Part shown: one piece after another, positions 4,046 through 6,107 of the stretch
Layout of the letters: each line of letters starts with the position of its first letter
Numbering within the stretch: the first letter of the stretch is position 1
NCBI GenBank assembly: GCA_030146385.1
Contig: JASLBX010000591.1
Span: 1-6,107, forward strand
Source: Jiangellaceae bacterium
GTDB lineage: Bacteria; Actinomycetota; Actinomycetes; Jiangellales; Jiangellaceae
Direction of reading: 5' to 3'
DNA: 6,107 bases
Made by a program: the position numbers and the translations under genes
Notes under the pieces: model-generated
Told to the model about the DNA's origin: nothing
The model's database searches: none
What the model saw: only the letters and a program-made list of their open reading frames with translations

Positions 4046-5149
4046 ATGTCCGACGTTCAGCATGGTCTCGAAGGTGTCATCGCTTTCGAGACGGAGATCG
4101 CCGAGCCTGACAAGGAAGGCAGCGCGCTGCGCTATCGCGGTGTCGACATCGACGACCTGGTCGGCCGCGTCCCGTTCGAGAACGTCTGGGGACTACTGGT
4201 CGACGGCGCCTTCCAGCCAGGGCTACCGCCGGCTGAGCCGTTCCCGATCCCGGTGCATTCCGGCGATGTGCGGGTCGACGTGCAGAGCGCGCTGACCCTG
4301 CTGGCTCCCGCGTGGGGTTTCCAGCCACTGCTGGACATCTCCGATGAGCAGGCCCGCGACAATCTTGCCCGGTCCGCCGTGATGGCGCTGTCGTTCGTCG
4401 CGCAGTCCGCGCGCGGCATCGGACTCCCGATGGTCCCCCAGCGCGAGATCGACAAGGCCCGGACGATCGTCGAGCGTTTCATGGTCCGCTGGCGCGGCGA
4501 GCCCGACCCTGCCCATGTCAGGGCCGTCGACGCATACTTCACCTCCGCGGCGGAGCACGGCATGAACGCGTCGACCTTCACCGCGCGGGTGGTCGCCTCG
4601 ACCGGAGCCGACGTTGCAGCGTCCCTGTCAGCCGCCGTCGGAGCGATGAGCGGGCCACTGCACGGTGGAGCGCCGTCCCGCGTCCTGGCCATGATCGAGG
4701 AGATCGAGCGCACCGGCGACGCCGCCGCATACGTCAAGCGTGTGCTCGACAACGGAGAGCGGCTGATGGGCTTCGGGCACCGGGTCTACCGCGCGGAGGA
4801 CCCCCGGGCCCGCACGCTGCGCCGCGTCGCGCGAGAGCTCAAGGCGCCGCGCTACGAGGTGGCCGAGGCGTTCGAGAAGGCGGCACTCGCCGAGCTGGCC
4901 GAGCGCAAGCCGGACCGTGTGCTCGCGACCAACGTGGAGTTCTGGGCGGCCATCGTGCTCGACTTCGCCGAGGTCCCGGCGAACATGTTCACCTCGATGT
5001 TCACCTGTGCGCGGACCGCTGGATGGAGTGCGCACATCCTCGAGCAGAAGCGCACCGGCCGGCTGGTGCGACCGTCCGCGAAGTACTCCGGCCCCACGTC
5101 CCGGCGTCCGGACACCGTGGACGGCTGGAACACCGACTGGGCCGCGTAA
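4046..5149 (+). CDS. citA: Citrate synthase 2 (CitA type)
   Basis: It condenses acetyl-CoA with oxaloacetate to give citrate, at the entry of the TCA cycle. The 367-residue length matches the short actinobacterial 'citrate synthase 2' group rather than the roughly 430-residue GltA. Active-site segments are in order: AEHGMNASTFTARVVAST at 169-186 with H171, GPLHGGAPSRV at 203-213, MGFGHRVYRAEDPRA at 241-255 with the catalytic H245, and NVEFWAAIVL at 296-305 followed by MFTCARTAGWSAHILEQ at 318-334. The usual catalytic Asp in NVDF is Glu (E298) here, as I recall it is in mycobacterial CitA, so I take this as a family trait. The ATG has AGGGAG five bases upstream. Divergent pdxH and downstream serC on the same strand are the neighbours. 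A methylcitrate synthase role cannot be excluded, but no prp genes are nearby. Confidence 0.93.
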   Translation: MSDVQHGLEGVIAFETEIAEPDKEGSALRYRGVDIDDLVGRVPFENVWGLLVDGAFQPGLPPAEPFPIPVHSGDVRVDVQSALTLLAPAWGFQPLLDISDEQARDNLARSAVMALSFVAQSARGIGLPMVPQREIDKARTIVERFMVRWRGEPDPAHVRAVDAYFTSAAEHGMNASTFTARVVASTGADVAASLSAAVGAMSGPLHGGAPSRVLAMIEEIERTGDAAAYVKRVLDNGERLMGFGHRVYRAEDPRARTLRRVARELKAPRYEVAEAFEKAALAELAERKPDRVLATNVEFWAAIVLDFAEVPANMFTSMFTCARTAGWSAHILEQKRTGRLVRPSAKYSGPTSRRPDTVDGWNTDWAA

Positions 5150-5191
5150 CTCGGTTAGGCGCAAGGGGCGGCAGTGCGGCACAATCGGTAG

Positions 5192-5224
5192 ACGTTGACA
5201 GCGTCGTCACGTGACCGTCAACGT
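5192..5224. promoter_or_regulatory. Nested inverted repeats before serC
   Basis: ACGTTGAC (5192-5199) and GTCAACGT (5217-5224) are perfect 8-base inverted arms with a 17-base spacer. The spacer contains GTCACGTGAC (5206-5215), a perfect 10-bp palindrome. The two symmetry centres differ by about 2.5 bases, so they may be separate sites or alternative structures. The element ends seven bases before the GGAGA of serC. A weak -10-like CACAAT (5180-5185) would put it at the start of the mRNA. It may be an operator or a 5' UTR hairpin; the ligand or protein is unknown. No T run follows, so it is not a terminator for citrate synthase. Confidence 0.45.
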
Positions 5225-5240
5225 GCCGAGCGGAGAACAC

Positions 5241-6107
5241 ATGACTGACGCCTTGCAGATTCCCGATGCCCTCAAGCCCGCCGACGGCCGGTTCGGTTCG
5301 GGCCCGAGCAAGGTTCGCCCGGACGCTCTGGCTACCCTCGCGGAGTCCGGAGCGCAGTATCTCGGCACGTCGCACCGACAGGCACCGGTCAAGGGTCTGG
5401 TTGAGCGCGTGCGCCGGGGCGTCGCGGACCTGTTCGCCCTTCCTGACGGCTACGAGGTGGTCCTCGGCAACGGCGGGACCACCGCGTTCTGGGACGCCGC
5501 AGCCTTCGGGTTGGTCCGTGAGCGGGCCCAGCACCTTTCCTTCGGCGAGTTCTCAGCCAAGTTCGCCGCTGTCACGGCGTCCGCGCCATGGCTCGAGGAC
5601 CCGTCGGTCGTCAAGGCAGAGCCTGGCACGCTGGCCCGGCCGCGCGCCGAGATCGGCGTCGACGTGTACGCCTGGCCGCACAACGAGACCTCCACGGGCG
5701 TCATGGCCCCGGTGCGCCGAGTGGACGGCGCCGCTGACGATGCGCTGGTGCTCGTGGACGCCACAAGCGGGGCGGGCGGACTGCCCGTCGCACCCGACCA
5801 GGTGGACGTCTATTACTTTGCGCCGCAGAAGTGCTTCGCGTCCGACGGCGGGCTGTGGCTCGCGGCCATGTCGCCCGCCGCCCTGGCCCGCGTCGAGGAG
5901 ATCGCCGCGAGTGGCCGCTACGTGCCGGCGTTCCTGGACCTGGCGGTCGCCGTCGACAACTCGCGGAAGAACCAGACGTACAACACCCCGGCCGTGGCCA
6001 CCCTGTTCCTGCTCGCCGAGCAGCTCGACTGGCTCAACGGGCAGGGCGGCCTGGCGTGGGCGGTCGCCAGGACCACCGACTCCTCGTCACGGCTGTACGC
6101 CTGGGCC
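5241..6107 (+). CDS. serC: Phosphoserine aminotransferase (SerC), N-terminal part, runs off the right edge
   Basis: SerC is a PLP-dependent class V aminotransferase that makes 3-phosphoserine from 3-phosphohydroxypyruvate and glutamate, the second step of serine synthesis. The 289 codons present are about three quarters of the mycobacterial-type enzyme. Visible features: RFGSGPSKVRPDAL at 17-30, GTSHRQAPVK at 42-51, GNGGTTAFWD at 76-85 for PLP phosphate binding, VDATSGAGG at 172-180 with D173 toward the PLP pyridine nitrogen, and YYFAPQKCFASDGG at 191-204 with the Schiff-base lysine K197. NQTYNTPAV is at 244-252. The ATG has CGGAGA with a suitable spacing. It lies 91 bases after citrate synthase on the same strand, with a nested palindrome between them, so it may have its own control. 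The frame is open to the end of the window and shows no damage. Confidence 0.96.
   Translation, partial: MTDALQIPDALKPADGRFGSGPSKVRPDALATLAESGAQYLGTSHRQAPVKGLVERVRRGVADLFALPDGYEVVLGNGGTTAFWDAAAFGLVRERAQHLSFGEFSAKFAAVTASAPWLEDPSVVKAEPGTLARPRAEIGVDVYAWPHNETSTGVMAPVRRVDGAADDALVLVDATSGAGGLPVAPDQVDVYYFAPQKCFASDGGLWLAAMSPAALARVEEIAASGRYVPAFLDLAVAVDNSRKNQTYNTPAVATLFLLAEQLDWLNGQGGLAWAVARTTDSSSRLYAWA

Noticed and set aside
4934..4963. Glutamate (E298) in place of the usual catalytic aspartate in citrate synthase
   Set aside because: As I recall, the actinobacterial CitA-type enzymes have NVEFW here as well, so it is likely a family feature rather than a defect.
1..6107. tRNA, rRNA, tmRNA, CRISPR, insertion sequence or phage signals
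   Set aside because: None seen: no clover-leaf or CCA-type ends, no spaced repeats and no transposase or integrase frame. All long genes are housekeeping metabolism.

Overview
The window is about 6.1 kb of GC-rich, densely coding DNA that looks like the core chromosome of an actinobacterium (Actinomycetota). The evidence is the third-position GC bias, an NADH-quinone oxidoreductase operon preceded by a menaquinone-type reductase and a MenG methyltransferase, a short 'citrate synthase 2' next to pdxH, and a mycobacterial-type SerC. I cannot name the genus. I see no mobile element, CRISPR array, tRNA or rRNA.

The left half is read on the minus strand and is a respiratory block. In transcription order it holds menG (last methylation of menaquinone), a geranylgeranyl-reductase-family flavoprotein of MenJ type (likely saturates the menaquinone tail), nuoA, and the start of nuoB, which runs off the left edge. 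The first two genes finish the quinone and the next two begin the complex I that reduces it. A 210-base gap between menG and menJ carries a CRP-like palindrome. The 83-base gap between menJ and nuoA holds two tiny frames chained by ATGA overlaps into nuoA.

In the middle, between menG and pdxH, about 300 bases have no long gene but are not empty. On the plus strand there is a plausible promoter, a 13-base complement to the canonical 16S rRNA 3' end, a 12-codon reading frame whose stop lies inside a long perfect-but-one-bulge stem, and a long inverted repeat followed by a T run. I read this as a self-contained small structured transcript of about 220 nt that encodes a peptide. It is the most interesting part of the window.

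The right half holds pdxH (minus strand, PLP salvage or oxidation) and, divergent from it, a citrate synthase 2 gene and the first 289 codons of serC on the plus strand. Both plus-strand genes have inverted repeats in their upstream regions: an 8-8 repeat with 20 bp between arm centres before the citrate synthase gene, and an 8-8 repeat enclosing a perfect 10-bp palindrome before serC. PdxH makes the PLP cofactor that SerC needs, and citrate synthase feeds the TCA cycle.
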